From: Anaeramoeba flamelloides
Lineage: Eukaryota > Metamonada > Anaeramoebidae
DNA: 64,000 nt
NCBI GenBank assembly: GCA_027625915.1
Contig: JANTQA010000023.1
Span: 21,576,001 to 21,640,000, forward strand
Direction of reading: 5' to 3'
Within the stretch, counting starts at the first letter, position 1; the number at the start of each line of letters is the position of its first letter. A program made the translations under genes and the position numbers. A model generated the notes under the pieces. That model saw only the letters and a program-made list of their open reading frames with translations, was not told the origin of the DNA and made no database searches. Shown here in pieces: positions 1 through 13,079 of the stretch.

Positions 1-1198
1 GCAAAATTTTTTTGAATTTATCATTATTTTTCAATTGTTTACGATCTTTAATTTAATATTTTAAAATAAAGTAATTTTTGAAATTTATCGTTTTTTGGCG
101 TTTGAAGTATAATCGATCTATAATAATCAACAATGAAAAACTAGTACATTTTTAGAAAGAAAAAACCAATGGACGACACCCAATTTCCAATTTAAATGGT
201 TGTTAATTATAATTTTGAATCCGGCTATGTTAGCTTTGAAGTGTCTGCTCTTTGCAATTTTTGAAATCTCAAAGATTTTTTTTTTTTTTCATATTCTATT
301 CTTAATATGAATTATTTTTTTGTAAAGAATTTTACAAAATCCTGACTTTTTCAAATAAAGAGAGTTATAATATAACCATAAAATAGATTAAATCGAATTA
401 AATTGATTTTTGTCCCGAAAGAAAACAATTTATTTCAAATTGAAGAAATTTAAGCATTTGGAGTATATAAAATAAGAAAAGATTAAATTTTGGGATTGAG
501 AAGACTTTTGAAATGTTTTTTTGCTAATTACATTTTTTCAAATTGGGAATAATGTGGATTTTTTCCTTCTTTTTACATTTTTTGTTATTGATATCTTATG
601 AAATTTTGTTTGTTAATTATTTATATTTTTTTTGAAATTGAGAAACTTTAAATTTTTTTTTTTGGTAATTGAATTTTTTTTTGATTTAAATCATTTTTAT
701 TTTTTTTTTTGTTATTGAATTTTTTGTAAATCATGATCCTAAATCTATTTTTGATCGTTATTTCCGATTTTTGTAATTTAGATCCTGGAAATTTTTTTTT
801 CTGTTATTTGAATTTTGTCAACTAAAAGAAGTTCATTTTTACAATATCCTTTTTCGTGGTTTCAGACACCACACGAGTATCGAGTAAATCCATGACAAGT
901 GACTAAACCCTTCAAAGAAAATTTCACAAACTTTTGCATATATATTTTATTTTTATGATTAATTACGATATTCTTATTCTGATTCTGATTCTTATTCATA
1001 TTATTTTAATAAAAGAAAAATTCGCATCCTTTTTATTATTTGAAAGAAAGCTCCAAAATATTGACCAAAATCATCTCTAAATACATTTTTTGATTTATTT
1101 ATTTATTACTATTCAAAATAACAACAATAACAATTATTTTCCAATTCCATAAAAAATAGAACCCAAAAACCAAAAAATTTCTTTGGAAAGTGATTGAA
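1..1198. other. Intergenic DNA upstream of the CH/PH gene
   Basis: This is A+T-rich sequence with long T runs and no convincing reading frame. Positions of about 350-490 resemble about 41645-41780 elsewhere in the window (shared runs around 'ttgaagaaattta' and 'tataaaataaga'), so part of the stretch is an old dispersed repeat. The last 100 bases are A-rich and lead into the first ATG, as is usual for 5' leaders in such genomes. No promoter motif could be identified. Confidence 0.6.
350..490 (+). repeat. Dispersed repeat, copy 1 (partner near 41645-41780)
   Basis: About 140 bases align by eye with 41645-41780 in the same orientation, with many substitutions and small indels. Neither copy has a coding frame or clear terminal repeats. 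It is probably a decayed transposon or intergenic duplication. Confidence 0.4.
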
Positions 1199-4100
1199 AT
1201 GTGCTTATTTGAAGATATGATTTATTATTTATTAAATAATAAAGAGATACAAGAAAAATACGAAGTTGATCCCTTGACTGATGAACCAAAGGAAATTTTA
1301 TTAAAATGGCTAAGATTTTATTTAAATAAAAGCAAAAGTGAATTAGAAATAAATAATTTTGGTAAGGAACTTAATGATGGTATTATTTATTTAACCATTT
1401 TAAAAGAAATTATTGATGAAGCAATAAACTACTTAAAAGAAGAAAAAGAAAATAAAAAAATGGACAAGGATTTAATAAATGTAATTAATGGAAGATTAAA
1501 AGAATTAGAACAAATATACATTAAAATCCTTAGTAATTTGAAAGAAAAGGAATTAGAAAAGGTATTAAATTTAATTATTGAGATTGCAAATTTTTTAGAC
1601 TGCTCAGAATTCATTGTCCAACAAGACATTCAATTGGGAAACGAACGAATGAATATTGCCTTTTGTATATCATTATTTCAAAAGTCTTTTATTAATGCCA
1701 TTCAAAAAGATACTTCAAAAAAAATTCAAAAACTTCAATCACATTTAGAATCGTTACAAAACAAAATTCAAATGCTACAAACTGGAATTTTAAATGACAA
1801 TTTATCAAACATCCAAGAATTAAATAATTTGAATGAAAATAATACTGACTTTTTATTAAATAACGACAATAACATCGATGAGAATAAAGAAAAGGGAATT
1901 GATTATTTATTAAATTGGGTTAACCGCTGTTTATCTGAAACACAATCTAAAGAAATTACTGATTTTTCCAACAAATTCAATGATTCATTGCTATATTCGT
2001 CAGTTTTAAAATTTATTTTCCTTCAGCAACAAAAGCAACTTGAAGACTATATTGAAAAAACTAAAGATGATTCTGAAAATATTCAAACTCAATTACAAAA
2101 TAGTATAGAAGCTTATGAACAAATGGAACTCGTTAGCGAACTCGATGATTTAGAGGAACGTGCTGAATTTATTCTTCAAATGGCTCAAGACGTTTTACAG
2201 ATACCTCAATTAATATCTTCACAAGATATCGTTACTGGAAACATTGAATTAAATATTACTTATCTTACTTTCTTAAATCGTGCATTTATTGATTTACAAA
2301 AAAGTACTAATTATACTCTACAAGGTTTGTGAAATTATATTTTTTTTTTTTTATTTTAAATTTATATTTGTTGGAAATGAAAATTCGATAGTTCAGTAAT
2401 TATAAAAAAAAATAAAACAATAGATTATAAAAAATAAATCTAAATAAAATGGATACATTTTATCTTGAAAACAATACCAAACCCTTGATCATTAATTTTG
2501 AAAAAAATAAAAACCTATAAAAATTAATTTAAAATGATTACTATACTTGATCTTTGAAAAATTTAATTCTTAAAAAAATTTTCGAATTTTTGTTTAAAGC
2601 AAAAAATCAAATTTTTTTTAAAGCTATTTATCTATATTTTAAGACCAATTTAAGATTGATATTTTTCCAATATAAATGTTTGAATATTGATAATTCACAC
2701 TTTTTAAATTTTTCATGAAATTGAGATCATTTTCTGAAATTAGTAAATTTTTTACTAATGAATTATCTTTTTTTATTGACGAAATCAACTTTTTGTAGTA
2801 CTGTTTTTATTAAAGCAAATCTTTCCAGTAATTTGAACAAAGGAGTATTACTATTACCTACCTCCAATGAGAACAATATAAACTCTTTATAAGTCATAGA
2901 TGTCCAGTTTTATTGAAGAAATAGAACATATTCTATGAGTTTAATCCAATATTCTTCTCAAAATAAAGTTTTCATTTTTTAGATCAGAATCATTTTTTCT
3001 AATTTAGTCAAATTTATTTGTTTTTTGATTTTTGATTTTTTTTTTTTGTTTTTTTCTTTTCTTTATTTTTTTTTATTTAAAAAAAGTCAATTTGAAAAAA
3101 AAAAAAATGTTTGAAACTCCAAATCAACTTTAAGAAAATTTTGGTAATGTAATTTCTTTTTAAATGAATATATTTACAATTAAAAAATCTTTTTGTCAAC
3201 AATTTTAATTTCCTAAAGAAATTGAGAGATTTTGCAAGGGACATAACAATGAAAGGGGGACGAAAATTTTTTTAACATTTTATTTTTTTTTTTTTTTAAA
3301 TTTATGTTTGTTCAGGTATTTCTTTTACGAATATCAATTCTAATCCGCAGCTTATTATTTATTTTATTTCTAAACAATCGTGTTTGGTTTATTCTTAAAA
3401 AAAAAATTGATTTATTATTTTTTTGGCTAGGGATATTTGAGTCAAATCGAGTTTACTTTAATTTTAGATACTTATCCATGGAAAACGCTAATACCTTATA
3501 GATTAAATGTATGATTCTTCAATATTTAAAGATTTCTAATTTGAGAAAAAATTCTAGAATCTAAGGTATTTCCAAAAAAGTATGACATTTTATTTTATAT
3601 TTCAAATAATGTTTTCTTTTTCAATTATTCTTTTTATAAATTGGTAATATAAAATTAACAGGAATTTTAATAATAATAGAATCAGTACATCTTGTTTATA
3701 TTTCGAAAAAGGCATCCAGCAAAATATTTACAAAAAATGAAGAAAAAATAACGACTTTTTTTTTGAGTAGAAAACGATGTATTATCAATTAAAATCAAAA
3801 AATAGGAAAGATTAGTCGTGATACAAACGATTTTTTAAACAATAAAATACTGTACTACGTTTTCCATTCTCTTGTGAAAATTTATCAAGATTCAAAGTCT
3901 TCGGAAAAGAGATTTTTTTGTATAATAAAAATACACATCAATTTTCACACCTAAAAAATATCATATAAAATAATGATCAGAAAATTTTATATCTTTTTTT
4001 AAGGTAATAATATCTTACAAAAAAATTGAATTATTATAATTATTGAAGAAGTGTAAATTACGCTCTAGATATCTTTTTTTTTTAAATAAATTTCCTCAAA

Positions 4101-7100
4101 GGTAATTTAAGCGTAAAATCATAGATTTCACGATTGTTCAACGGAAATACATACCCAAATTTTCTTTATTTGTAAAAAAAGCGAAAACAAAACATTTACA
4201 AGAAAAAAAGAGAAAAAACAAAAAAAAATTTAAAGAAATTTGAAGAGGGGGTTTATAAGAAGCAATTGGTAAAAAAAAAAAAAAAAAAAAAAACAATGCT
4301 ATAAAAAATTGAATTACTATGAACGAATCGTTTTATGGTAAATCATAATTTTGGATATTTAAATCTCTATAATAGAATTAAATTTAATAAAGATATTTCA
4401 AAATAAATTTGCCCTGTTTTTTTAGGAAGAGCTTATAGGGGAAAAAGAAAAAAAAATTATGATCAGTACATTGATTCTTCTTAAAAATAATTCCTAAAAT
4501 TTAAATATTAGTAATTTTTAAATATAGAAATTGTATTTATGATGAACACTTTTCATTTTTTTTCGTTGACCTTACTAAAGTTGATTTCAAAAAAATTTGA
4601 AACCAAGTGTTTTTGATTATATGTGCAAAAATCAGTTGCAATTATACACTCAGCATGTACATACTTGATATTCTTCTGTTTATTTGAATTATTTTCATTC
4701 TAGTAAAATAATTCTAATTTTATTATAAAAAACAAATTGATGAAATATTTAAGAAAACTTATGAACTGAACAAACAATATCCAAATTGTTCTAGATACTC
4801 TGTTGAGATACTACACTTTGTTTTTTTTTTTTTTTTACTGAATTGTAAACCACAATACCACTTTACTCTTGTTAAAATTTTTTCAAAAAAAATGCTTTAA
4901 TAGAATCCCAAGCAAAATATTACAATTAACAAATTTTTTCTGAATTGTTGTGAAAGTGAAGAGTTTAATTTTAAAATGATAAAATAAAATATCAAAATTT
5001 CTAAAAAAATTTTAATAAAATTTTAATGTTAATCAAATTTAAAATTTTGAAACTTGCTATTTTTATTTTTTCTCTGCGTTTAAATCCTTCAAGATTTTTC
5101 AGAGTTGTATACGAAAAACACTGTTTAAATATTTTTTTGTATTTAAAAAATCAATTAAAAAACTTTTTAATTGAGCTTTTATCGTAAAACATCCTAAATA
5201 ACTGGAAAAAATGAGAATTTACATTGTTTTGTAGCACTTTAAATGGGATTACATCTTGCCTGTGTAATAATATTTCTTATCGAAAAATAAAATAAAAAAA
5301 AAAATATATATTGTTATTGATTAATTTTTTTTTGATGAAAAAAATCAAAATTTAGATTTTTTACAGTTAAATGATATTCTTTATTTTATATAAATTTATT
5401 CTTTACTTTTTTAATAAATATCTTACACACCCATAACCACATATACCCCATATATATATATATATATACAATCTACTTTAAATTTTCTTAAAAATTCAAT
5501 GGAATAGAAAAAACTGGAGACATTTTAAAAGAAAAGGTTGGTGACATTCAAATTGATTTACAAAAAAATTCCGATGAATTATTATCAGAAATTAAAAAAG
5601 AAGAAATTATCAAAATCTTTGATAATTTAGAAATTGAATATCAAGGTAACAAAAATGAAATTACAATTGAACAATTGATTTATTTATGGATCAATGACAA
5701 TTGTATAAAAAATAATTTTGAAACCAACATTAACAGCATTAAAGCTTTACTTGATGGGCAAGCATTTGGATGTGTTTTTAGAACGATCTTAACTAACAAC
5801 GAACAAAATTTAACTGAAATGATCAAATTATTAAAAAAAAATGAAGAAAAGAATAGTGAAGAAATTGGAGAACTGAACAGACAAAATAAATTTAATGAAG
5901 ACTTATTTCAAATTTTAGAAAAAATTTTTAATAATATTTTTACAATCAACGAAAATATGGAAGAAAAGGAAAAAGTTGCAATTTATCAAGAGAATTTTCA
6001 AAATCTTTTCAGCATTGCCAAAAAATTAAATATTCAATTTTTAGCAATTCCAGAACAAATGAATGTAAAGAACGAATCCATTTTTTATGCATTTGCAATT
6101 TCAATAATGAAATATGAAATTGTGAAAAAAAAAATCAGACAAATGAAATTAGAGAATATAACATTACAAGAAAAAATAACTTTATTAGAAATTAATTTAG
6201 AAAAGAATTTACAAATGAGAAGAAAAAACATTGAAAAAAAACTTGAAAAGGCCAAAACGGAACAAAAGAGACATAATCAAATACGAAATCTCTTAGACTC
6301 ACAAATAAATAACATAAATAAGAATCAAACCAACAATGAAATAGATTTGGAAGAAGAAAAGGACGAAAGGCTCTTAGAATTTATGGATGATGAATTTCCT
6401 GAGACGCCATTGGAATGGATGAACCAATCTTTAAAAAAAAATGGAATTTCAATTGAAATAGGTGATTATAATGAAATGCCCAATGGGATCGGATATGCTG
6501 CGGGCTTATTAGGAATGCTCAAACAAGAAAAAAACAAAATATCACGAAGAATGATCAAAATATCGAAGCGTATTGAAGAGCAACAAAAGCAAGATCTCCC
6601 AAAGAGTCGAATTTTACCTGAAGAAATGATTGAAATGAAAAAGCAGGAATTAAAGGCCCTTGAAAACGAATTAAATAAAGTTGATCTTAAAATTGAGGAA
6701 ACAATCAAATTAATAAATACGCCAATTGATCAATTAAATGAAGAAGAAAGCCATCAATTATCGCAATACAATGGCAAAGAAAAAATTAAAAAGGAAAAGG
6801 AAATATTGAAATTAAAAAAAAAGGAATATAAAAATAAATTGTTTCAAATTGCCAAATTTTTAAATGTTGATCATATTATTGACGAAAATATTCTGTCAAA
6901 CGATAATACACTCAACATGGAAATATGTTCGGAATTATTTCAAACGGGAAAAGAAAAGCAATTCAATGATCACAAAAACGAACTTTTACAAGATTTACAA
7001 GAAAAATTGTTCATTTCCCAAAGAGAAAACGACGAAATTAATCAAGAAATTGAATCGTTAAATCAAGATTTGAATGAAATACAAACCGAAAATAATGAAA

Positions 7101-7807
7101 TGAAAAGCCAATTTGAAGAGTATAAAAATAATACCATAAAGGAATTAGAGCTGTCCCAAACCAAAAACAAAAATGAAATGAATACATTGCTAAATCAATC
7201 AGAAAATGAATTGAAATCCCTAAAAAATGATTTCCAAACCAAAATAGATCAAATAAATGAACAAATCGAAAACATTGACATCGAATTCGAAAGTTTGAAG
7301 GAAATTAGAAAGGACGAAACAAATCGATTAGCCGAAGAGAAAAATAATGCACTTGAAAACGCCCAAGACCTGAAAAAAAAGGCTGTTACACAATTGAGAG
7401 GACTATTGGAAAGAACAGAAAAGGACGGATACTTGGAAATTTTAGAAGAAGGCAGAATCGGTGGTAGGCAAAAATGGAAAAGAAGATACTTCCTTTTAAG
7501 AGATAATGTTGTAACTTGGTATATAGACGCAAAGCCCAAAAGAAAGCCCCTAGGAATGTTTTTAACAGATAAGGCCAGAATTTATCGGGATATCGTGAAA
7601 AAAGAAACTAAAAAGAAAAAAGTGAGACCACACTCCTTTGAAGTGCATGAAGGCGGCGATAAATATGTGTTCGTAGCCTCTTCAGACGATGAGAAAAATG
7701 AATGGGTGCTTGCTTTTACTAAATCAAAAAAATTGGCAGCCAAAACTACACATATCGCTAGAACAGATTCAGTCGATCTCAGTAATGAGGTTGGGAAAAA
7801 GTTTTAA
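1199..7807 (+). CDS. Fimbrin-like protein: four CH domains, coiled coil and C-terminal PH domain
   Basis: Two exons, 1199-2324 and 5508-7807, give 1141 aa. The donor follows CAAG (GTTTGT) and the acceptor is ATAG; phase 1 is kept across the junction. The ATG at 1199 is the first in frame. Four CH-like domains lie at about residues 31-165, 234-364, 429-580 and 673-855. Each has the 'LLKWLRFYL'/'LLNWVNRCL'/'LEWMNQSL' first helix and a later 'DI..GN...N' segment typical of CH folds. A charged coiled coil follows (about 855-1010), then a PH domain (about 1013-1118: 'DGYLEIL', 'WKRRYFLL', final Trp in 'NEWVLAF'). Fimbrin/plastin proteins use four CH domains to bundle actin; the usual N-terminal EF-hands are absent and the PH domain is an addition, suggesting a lipid-tethered actin cross-linker (inference). 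The two halves could be separate genes, but phase and domain count favour one. Confidence 0.78.
2325..5507 (+). other. Large intron of the CH/PH gene
   Basis: A 3183-base A+T-rich gap separates CH domains 2 and 3. It begins GTTTGT and ends ATAG. It has no coding frame on either strand that I can support, a pure A run near 4271-4293, an AT dinucleotide stretch near 5452-5468 and repeat-like sequence at about 3560-4420. Its length compared with the roughly 100-180-base introns of ATG8 is notable. Confidence 0.6.
3560..4420 (+). repeat. Decayed dispersed repeat, copy 1
   Basis: Blocks here recur in the same order at about 9590-10160, and part recurs at 29755-30010: a 'tatttcaaaa' block, a block of an eight- to nine-T run next to 'gaaaac', a 'ttttggatatttaaat' block and a final 'aaataaatttgc' block. 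A short piece with 'attattgaagaagt.taaatta' recurs near 63625. Copies are diverged and have no ORF. They look like remains of a non-autonomous element. Confidence 0.4.
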
Positions 7808-8156
7808 ATTTTTTTATTTTTTGATCTTTTTTGTTCTCGGTTGATTTTTTTTTGTTTTTTGATTTTTTTTTATTTTTTATTTTTAATTTTTTTTTCTCTT
7901 TTTTTTTATTTTTGATCTTTGGAAAATTTCTGAATTCAAAAATTATATTTTGATTTACATTAATTACATTTTATTTTTTTTTTTTTGTTTTGGTTAATTA
8001 TCAATTTTTTGAAAAAATTATTATTTGATTTTTCAATAAAATTATTAAAAAGATTGAAATTTTTATATTTTTTCCATTTTTAACCTGGTTGAATTTCTTT
8101 ATACTGGAAAAAAGAGTTGCAATGTAAAAAAATTAAGTGATTACTTGCTAATACTG

Positions 8157-8186
8157 AGATACTGAAACTTGAAAGTATCAGTATCT
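8157..8186. repeat. Short near-perfect inverted repeat (hairpin)
   Basis: Two 14-base arms, 8157-8170 and 8173-8186, pair with one mismatch around a minimal centre (core 'agatactg' and 'cagtatct'). This could fold in RNA downstream of the CH/PH gene or be the tip of an old fold-back element. No function can be assigned. Confidence 0.5.
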
Positions 8187-9589
8187 TGGAAAATAAAATA
8201 GATAAAGCAAAAACAAAAAATATTTAAGGTTTGGAATAAATAAGACTAAAAAGAAAAAAGAAATTACAGTTATGAAAAAAATAAATACCTCAAAGTAATT
8301 TCATGACCAACTCTCTTACAAAAATAAATTAACCAAAAGTATTTTGAATGTGTATTTCGGATGTTGTTAATTAAATCAATTGATTAGATTTTTTATTATA
8401 AACATGTTTTTATTAATTTTTTTTTTTTTATTGATTAATAAATTTTATTTATTTAGAAACAAATAATAAAATTTGTTCAACTTGTATTTAAATATTTACT
8501 TTTGTGTTCAACTTTTTTTTTGTTATTATAATTAAAATCAAATAACTATTATCTAAAAACGGGTTAAGTGATGTTTTTTAAATGATTATTGAAAATAATT
8601 AATCAACCCACTTCTAATTAAAAATGATATCTTTTTTAGTTATTTTAAAACTAAATTTGATATATAAAAAACCTAATAAGTGAAATAAATTTATGTATTG
8701 TTAATAATTGTTCGAAAATAATATTTATTTATTACAAATTATTAATTTTGAATTACAAAAAAAAAAAAAAGTTTCCATTAATTTGAAATAAAAATTTGGA
8801 TGGAAATATTTAATTTCAAATGATTTGAGATTGAGAAAAATTCATGAATAACTTTTACTTGTATTAAGAAGGGAACAAATCTATATAAGTTATTTTTTTT
8901 TGAAAGTTAAAAAAAAATGATAAAAAATAATCTTTTTTCTAGGAATATTTATATTGGATATTTCCACAAAAAAAGATCTTTGTTAGATAATACTCTACTG
9001 ATTAGTGTATTATTGGTTGATTTTCTAACTGAATTTTTTTTTTTTTTGTTTTTTAGAGAAATAAATGGCTCAGTTCTTGGAAACAGTGTCTTAATATGAA
9101 AAATAGAAGAGGCAGATGGATATAAGAAAAGTCATTTTCTCTAGATCTTACTTAACCAGTTATTTTTTTTTTATTAAAAAAAAATAGAATTCACAAGATG
9201 TTGTTTTGAGAATAGTATTATCTATTTTGAGTGTTTAAAGAGAGGGGAGAAAATAACTTTTTAAAACTGTTGAAATATAGAAAAAGTTATTTTTTTTTGT
9301 AGAGAGGGATTAATGTTAACATTTATTAGAATTTATAATTCATCTAGCATTAAAGATCTAAAAAAAAATGAATAAATAAAACTTTTAAGAATTTTTTCTA
9401 TTGTTTTTTTATTTTTTTATAATTAACCCTTTTTATTGAAAGTTCAGACCTTTCAAGAAATTATAATTCACACAATTTAAGTCATTGTTTTAACAACAAA
9501 CTTATTATTTTTCAATCTAGGTGCAATAATTATCACCCTATCAAAAATAATATATTGCTTATTTTTTCAACTTCCCACAAATAATGACA

Positions 9590-10160
9590 GTTATTTCACA
9601 AAAAGTAGGGAATTTTTTTTTTTGCATTTCATAAACAATCATCTTTGTTAGTAGAGGTATATACTTAATTGACAATAACAAAAAAAAAAAATTAATATTA
9701 ATACATATTGAATCAATGAATATGGTATTTATTTCAAAATATTTTCATTGAAAATATTTCCCAAAAATGAAAAAACAAAAATAGCACTTTTTTTTGGAGA
9801 AAACAATGAACAACCAATTTTAATAAAAAAACTGGAAATATCGACAAGTCAGAAATGGTTTTTTAAACAGAAAAAAAACATTTATATATTCTCAATTCAA
9901 TTGGAAAATTTATTGAGATTCAACAGGTTCTGAAAACGGTTTTTTCAATCAAAAAAAAAAAAATAAAAACCAACTTTAAGAAAAAAAAACTAGATAAAAT
10001 CAAGATCAGAAACTTTAATATCTATTATTTAGGTAATATCATACTAACAAACAAACCGAATTATTAACAAGAAACAATAAACAGTTGTAAATGATTTTGG
10101 ATATTTAAATAGTTTGATGAGAATTTAGTTTAATCAAGATATTTTAAAATAAATTTGCTG
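9590..10160 (+). repeat. Decayed dispersed repeat, copy 2
   Basis: Shares ordered blocks with 3560-4420 and 29755-30010, including 'tatggtatttatttcaaaat' (shared with 29755-30010) and the 'ttttggatatttaaat' to 'aaataaatttgc' end (shared with 3560-4420). The frame at 9748-9933 lies inside the repeat and is not considered a gene. Confidence 0.45.
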
Positions 10161-11251
10161 ACTTTATTAAAATAGTTTATATAAAAGAAAAACTATAAAT
10201 ATTTTGACAATAATAATCTTAAATATAATTTTGTTTATATAAAACTGTTAATTGAAATTATAGCGGTTTTGCCCCGATAAACAATAATTGGAAAAAAAAT
10301 AGTTATTTTTTATTAAGTCAGATATCTTATATTGGGATATTATGATTATGAGATTTGGGGAACGTGTAAAAATAATTAAAAAATAAAACGAAAAAGTAAA
10401 TCAACAATGATAATCATAAACAAAACAATTTTTATTATCATAAATCAATATTGAGAGATGTTCTGCTTCTATATAGTTATAATCCGAAACTAAATAAAGT
10501 AACAGATTTTATTTAATCGGGAGTTGATCAAATATTTATACCTTTATTAAAATAAATTAGTTTGAGATACAGAAATTTTGGATAAAAAAGGAAATAATTG
10601 CCAGCCCATTCAACTCTTTAGATGAAAAAAAAACCATTTTAAAAAAATTATGTATTAATTCTTTTTTATTACTTCATTTCTTGTCTTTCTTTCCATTTTG
10701 CATTTATTTATTACTTAGATATATTTTTTTTTCATTTCTTACTCAGTGTACTTGATTTTTCTTGTATTTGTTTAAAAATTTAGTATTTTTATATTTTTAA
10801 AGAAAAACAATTATTATAAGTTATAATCTTGCCTACATTATTACTAGGATAAAAAAAACTCGAAATAAAATTAAATTCTTTGGGTAAACAAAGATTAATT
10901 TTGTTACACCACTTCTCTTTAAGGAATAAAAATTTGTATTTTGAAGAAAAAATGAACTATTTTTGTTTTTTTTTCGAATTTTTTCATTGAAATAAATAAT
11001 TCAATAGTTATTTTGCTAAAGCAATTATAAAACTAAATAACTCAATTCCAGAAAGTATTAGGTGAAATAGGTAAATTTTCTATTTATTTACTTTTAAGGT
11101 GGAAAGATCTGCTTTCCAAAATAAAAAAAAATAATTTTTTTTGATGAAAATTTTGATCTTTTTATATGAATTTTTCTGATCAAAAAAAGTAGTGACGAGT
11201 TTATTTGATAAAATTTGAGTTATTCAGGTATTAAGTTTTTGAAAAAAATAT

Positions 11252-11259
11252 AAAAAAAA
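11252..11259 (-). terminator. RNA polymerase III terminator (T8) of tRNA-Gly copy 1
   Basis: On the - strand, a run of eight T residues lies a few bases after the discriminator base of the tRNA. T runs of four or more terminate pol III. Confidence 0.7.
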
Positions 11260-11265
11260 GTAAAT

Positions 11266-11336
11266 TGCAAAATCGGGGAATCGAACCCCGGCCAACGGTT
11301 TGGAAGACCACCATTCTGCCACTGAACTAATTTTGC
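11266..11336 (-). tRNA. tRNA-Gly (anticodon UCC), copy 1
   Basis: Reading the - strand, a 7-bp acceptor stem (GCAAAAT/ATTTTGC), an A box (TTAGTTCAGTGG), an anticodon loop CTTCCAA with anticodon TCC, and a T arm with GGTTCGATTCC form a full 71-nt cloverleaf including discriminator A. There is no intron and no encoded CCA. It should read GGA codons. The overall sequence resembles eukaryotic nuclear tRNA-Gly. A second identical gene lies at 14582-14652. Confidence 0.95.
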
Positions 11337-11400
11337 TAATTTACATTTCATATAACGTTTTTAAAGTATTTAATTTATAAATAACTCCCAAAGACACCTA

Positions 11401-11982
11401 CAATATTAACAAAAATAACAATTTAAATCAATATACAATCAAATAAATTCTGATCTAATATAAACTCAATTTCATCATAAATTTCTCAATTTTTTTTTTT
11501 TTTTTATATTTTTTTTACAATTATTGTTTGAAGAAAAAAAAATATTTCCTATGTTAGAACTGAAAAGTAAAAATGTAATTTTTTATTAGTATATATAATT
11601 TCAATCTATAAAAATGTTTATTTTTAAATTTTGATTTCTAATTGGCCAATTATTTATGAAATGGAAATTTATTTTCAAAAAACTTTAACAATTCCAATAT
11701 TTTACATAATCAACAATTAATTTATTTTTACAAAGAAAGTTAGTTAATGAAAAATGTTTCACCATAAAAACTTATTTTTTTATGATATTTACTTTTTTAT
11801 CAATAGTTTAATTTATTTTTGATCAATCTCAAATAAATGTTTTTAATATATTTAAACTTACCCATCTATCCATCTAATATCCATTCTTTGAACATTCAAA
11901 TCTTAGTTTTAATCCAACTCTTTTCAAGAAAAAAATAGTGTTGAAGAATTTTAATAATACAAATTATTAAACTTTTTTATAA
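11401..11982. other. Intergenic DNA, no gene seen
   Basis: A+T-rich sequence between the first tRNA block and the truncated transposon copy. No frame, RNA gene or repeat structure was seen. Confidence 0.6.
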
Positions 11983-12866
11983 TTAAGGGAGTAGCCATGG
12001 TAAAGGAAAATTTTCACTTTTTTAAATTTTGAAGAGGATCAAAAAATAACATTTTTTACTTTTGTTTTAATCTCATTAATTTTTATTATCTAAAGTACTT
12101 CATTTTGTTATAATTTTTAATATTTTTTTTTAAAGGTCCAAAGAAATTGCTATAATAGAATGCTGTGTTGAATTGCTTTAAATAGTATTTTGAATGTTGA
12201 ATGAATTATATTTTGTCCTTATCTCAACATTTTATTGTTGCATTTAATTTTTTCAGTATTTGTTTTTTTCATTTTTTTATTTTTTTTTAATTTGGTAAAC
12301 AAAAAGCAATTAGAATTTTTTTTTTTGATCATTGATATTTGAGATTAATGGATTTTGTTTAAATTGAACTATAACATTCCAATTGAGAGAACCACAAAAG
12401 GAAACTTGAATGATGGCTTAAATAGCTAGAAGGGTACCGATAAACAATAATTTTCCCAAAACATATTACTGATTAAAATTTTTAAAAAATTGGATTTGGT
12501 GGAATTGGAGAAGTTGAATATGATTATATTTTATCAAATTTTAAACCACAAAATAACTATAAAGTTTATTCTAAGAGTCTCCTTTTATCTTCTCCCAAAA
12601 AAAAAACTAAACCCCATTCCAAAAATTTGGACACATCTTTAATCAAAAATAGGCAAAATAAAAAACTCAATTTATAATATTTTTCCAAAAATAATATAAA
12701 ATCACATATAAGTAACCCAGTATCAATGTTTTTATAAGTAATCATTTACATCCAAATCAAAGAAAACAGCCTAAAACAAAAAACTCAAAACCAGTTTGTC
12801 CAAAATAATAAAACAAGCTGAACAAAAAATGTATTGGGAAATTTGTTTAAAATTACACAATCGATT
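11983..12866 (+). mobile_element. Truncated copy of the TTAA-bordered TIR transposon
   Basis: Begins with TTAAGGGAGTAGCC, matching the left end of the element at 42107-43476, and runs collinear with it for about 880 bases (shared 'tggtaaaggaaaatttt', 'gaagaggatca' and 'caacattttattgttgcatt' blocks, and 'ccccattccaaaaatttgga'). Similarity fades near 12866 and the right TIR is missing. It has no transposase frame. The divergence suggests it is older than the 42 kb copy. Confidence 0.75.
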
Positions 12867-13079
12867 TTGTTTTTTTATATATTATTACCATTATACAAAT
12901 GAAGGAATCTTTCTGAAATTATTAGCAATTTGAATCAAATTAAATAATTTCTTTTGTAAAAATTTTCTCATTTTTTTTAATATATTTCATTGAAAGGTAT
13001 TCAATTTAAAATATGGTGATTTTTTTTTATCAACTCAAAGCTTTTCATAAAAAAAGTCTCTTGTGGTGATATATAATTG

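Larger units (their letters stand above)
7808..11089. other. Intergenic DNA, no gene seen
   Basis: A T-rich stretch immediately follows the TAA stop and probably holds the 3' UTR and poly(A) signal of the CH/PH gene. The rest is A+T-rich with short random frames only. It contains a strong small hairpin at 8157-8186 and one dispersed repeat copy (9590-10160). Confidence 0.6.
11090..11400. repeat. Duplicated block carrying tRNA-Gly, copy 1
   Basis: About 310 bases from 'acttttaaggtggaaagatc' to 'aatttataaataa' match 14403-14712 in the same orientation. The tRNA gene in the middle is identical; flanks differ by scattered substitutions and small indels. This is a dispersed segmental duplication, 3.3 kb apart, rather than convergence of two tRNA genes. 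Confidence 0.85.
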
